The notes under the pieces: model-generated
What the model saw: only the letters and a program-made list of their open reading frames with translations
What the model was told of the DNA's origin: nothing
The model's database searches: none
Source: Scopulibacillus darangshiensis
GTDB taxonomy: Bacteria; Bacillota; Bacilli; Bacillales; Sporolactobacillaceae
Reading direction: 5' to 3'
Assembly (NCBI RefSeq): GCF_004341035.1
Contig: NZ_SLXK01000025.1
Location: 1-60,464 of the forward strand
DNA length: 60,464 nucleotides
Shown: positions 60,370-60,464 of the stretch, piece by piece
Numbering within the stretch: position 1 is the stretch's first letter
Layout: each line of letters starts with the position of its first letter
Made by a program: the position numbers and the translations under genes

Positions 60370-60464
60370 GGGTGATAACATTTCATATCATATCAGCTTT
60401 TATCTCACATTTCAATTTTTATTTTTTATTCCTTGATGCGATTATTGAAATCCTCAATCTTACT
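60370..60464. other. Terminal overlap showing circularity
   Basis: Bases 60370-60464 repeat bases 1-95 exactly, the usual sign that a linear assembly covers a circular molecule. The tra operon's last gene therefore appears complete at 57-1706 and again as a fragment here. Confidence 0.93.

Noticed and set aside
1-60464. rRNA, tRNA, tmRNA or known riboswitches
   Set aside because: I looked for conserved rRNA blocks, tRNA-like cloverleaf ends and common riboswitch cores and saw none.
60370-60464. Terminal repeats of a linear element
   Set aside because: The repeat is direct, exact and only at the ends of the record, as expected from overlap of a circular assembly.

Overview
The window is best read as a complete circular plasmid of about 60,369 bp. 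The last 95 bases (60370-60464) repeat bases 1-95, so the ends close. Low GC, strong AGGAGG-type ribosome binding sites, sigma-A-like promoters, GTG/TTG starts, a FosB-type enzyme, an AbrB protein, a YolD-like protein and a TxpA/BsrG-like toxin point to a Bacillaceae host. I cannot name the species. No rRNA, tRNA or CRISPR array is visible.

Layout. 57-10674 (minus): a type IV conjugation operon with VirB2-, PrgI/VirB3-, VirB4-, cell-wall hydrolase-, VirB8-, VirB6- and VirD4-like proteins, ending in an EssB/YukC-like protein normally found in type VII secretion. 10798-17137: plasmid maintenance. This holds a ribbon-helix-helix regulator, a replication initiator candidate with iteron-like repeats inside the gene and a possible antisense RNA over its leader, a tandem ribbon-helix-helix protein, a Fic protein, and an actin-type ParM/ParR partition pair with a centromere-like upstream region. 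17166-23673: mobilisation. Small TraC/TraD-like proteins diverge from a MOBQ-type relaxase across a palindromic oriT candidate, followed by topoisomerase III. 23.7-28.4 kb: a nuclease-helicase gene between inverted repeats, a hairpin-rich leader, an ArdC-type antirestriction gene and small zinc-binding genes.

28.9-45.7 kb is the most unusual cargo. A five-gene set matches the minimal enediyne-type polyketide cassette: DUF1702/UnbL, UnbV, UnbU, a 1910-residue PksE-like synthase (KS-AT-ACP-KR-DH-PPTase) and a hotdog thioesterase. The accessory enediyne genes are absent from this plasmid. Directly upstream is an AhpD-like gene whose redox motif reads C-F-Y-(TGA), with a SECIS-like hairpin 16 nt after the TGA, so it may be a selenoprotein. 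An SRPBCC protein, a HEAT-repeat protein, an MFS transporter and an AraC regulator flank the set.

45.9-49.6 kb: serine recombinase, ATP-dependent DNA ligase, fosB, a type I toxin-antitoxin pair, a secreted protein and AbrB. 50-58.4 kb: many small genes behind promoters that carry shared palindromic operators. One follows a second hairpin-rich leader ahead of a RadC-family gene. This resembles the anti-defence leading region of conjugative plasmids. 58.4-60.3 kb: GNAT and NUDIX genes between a second inverted pair of the same repeat family that flanks the nuclease-helicase gene, then a YolD-like gene. A third repeat copy lies beside fosB. The repeats therefore look like borders of transposase-less cargo cassettes.
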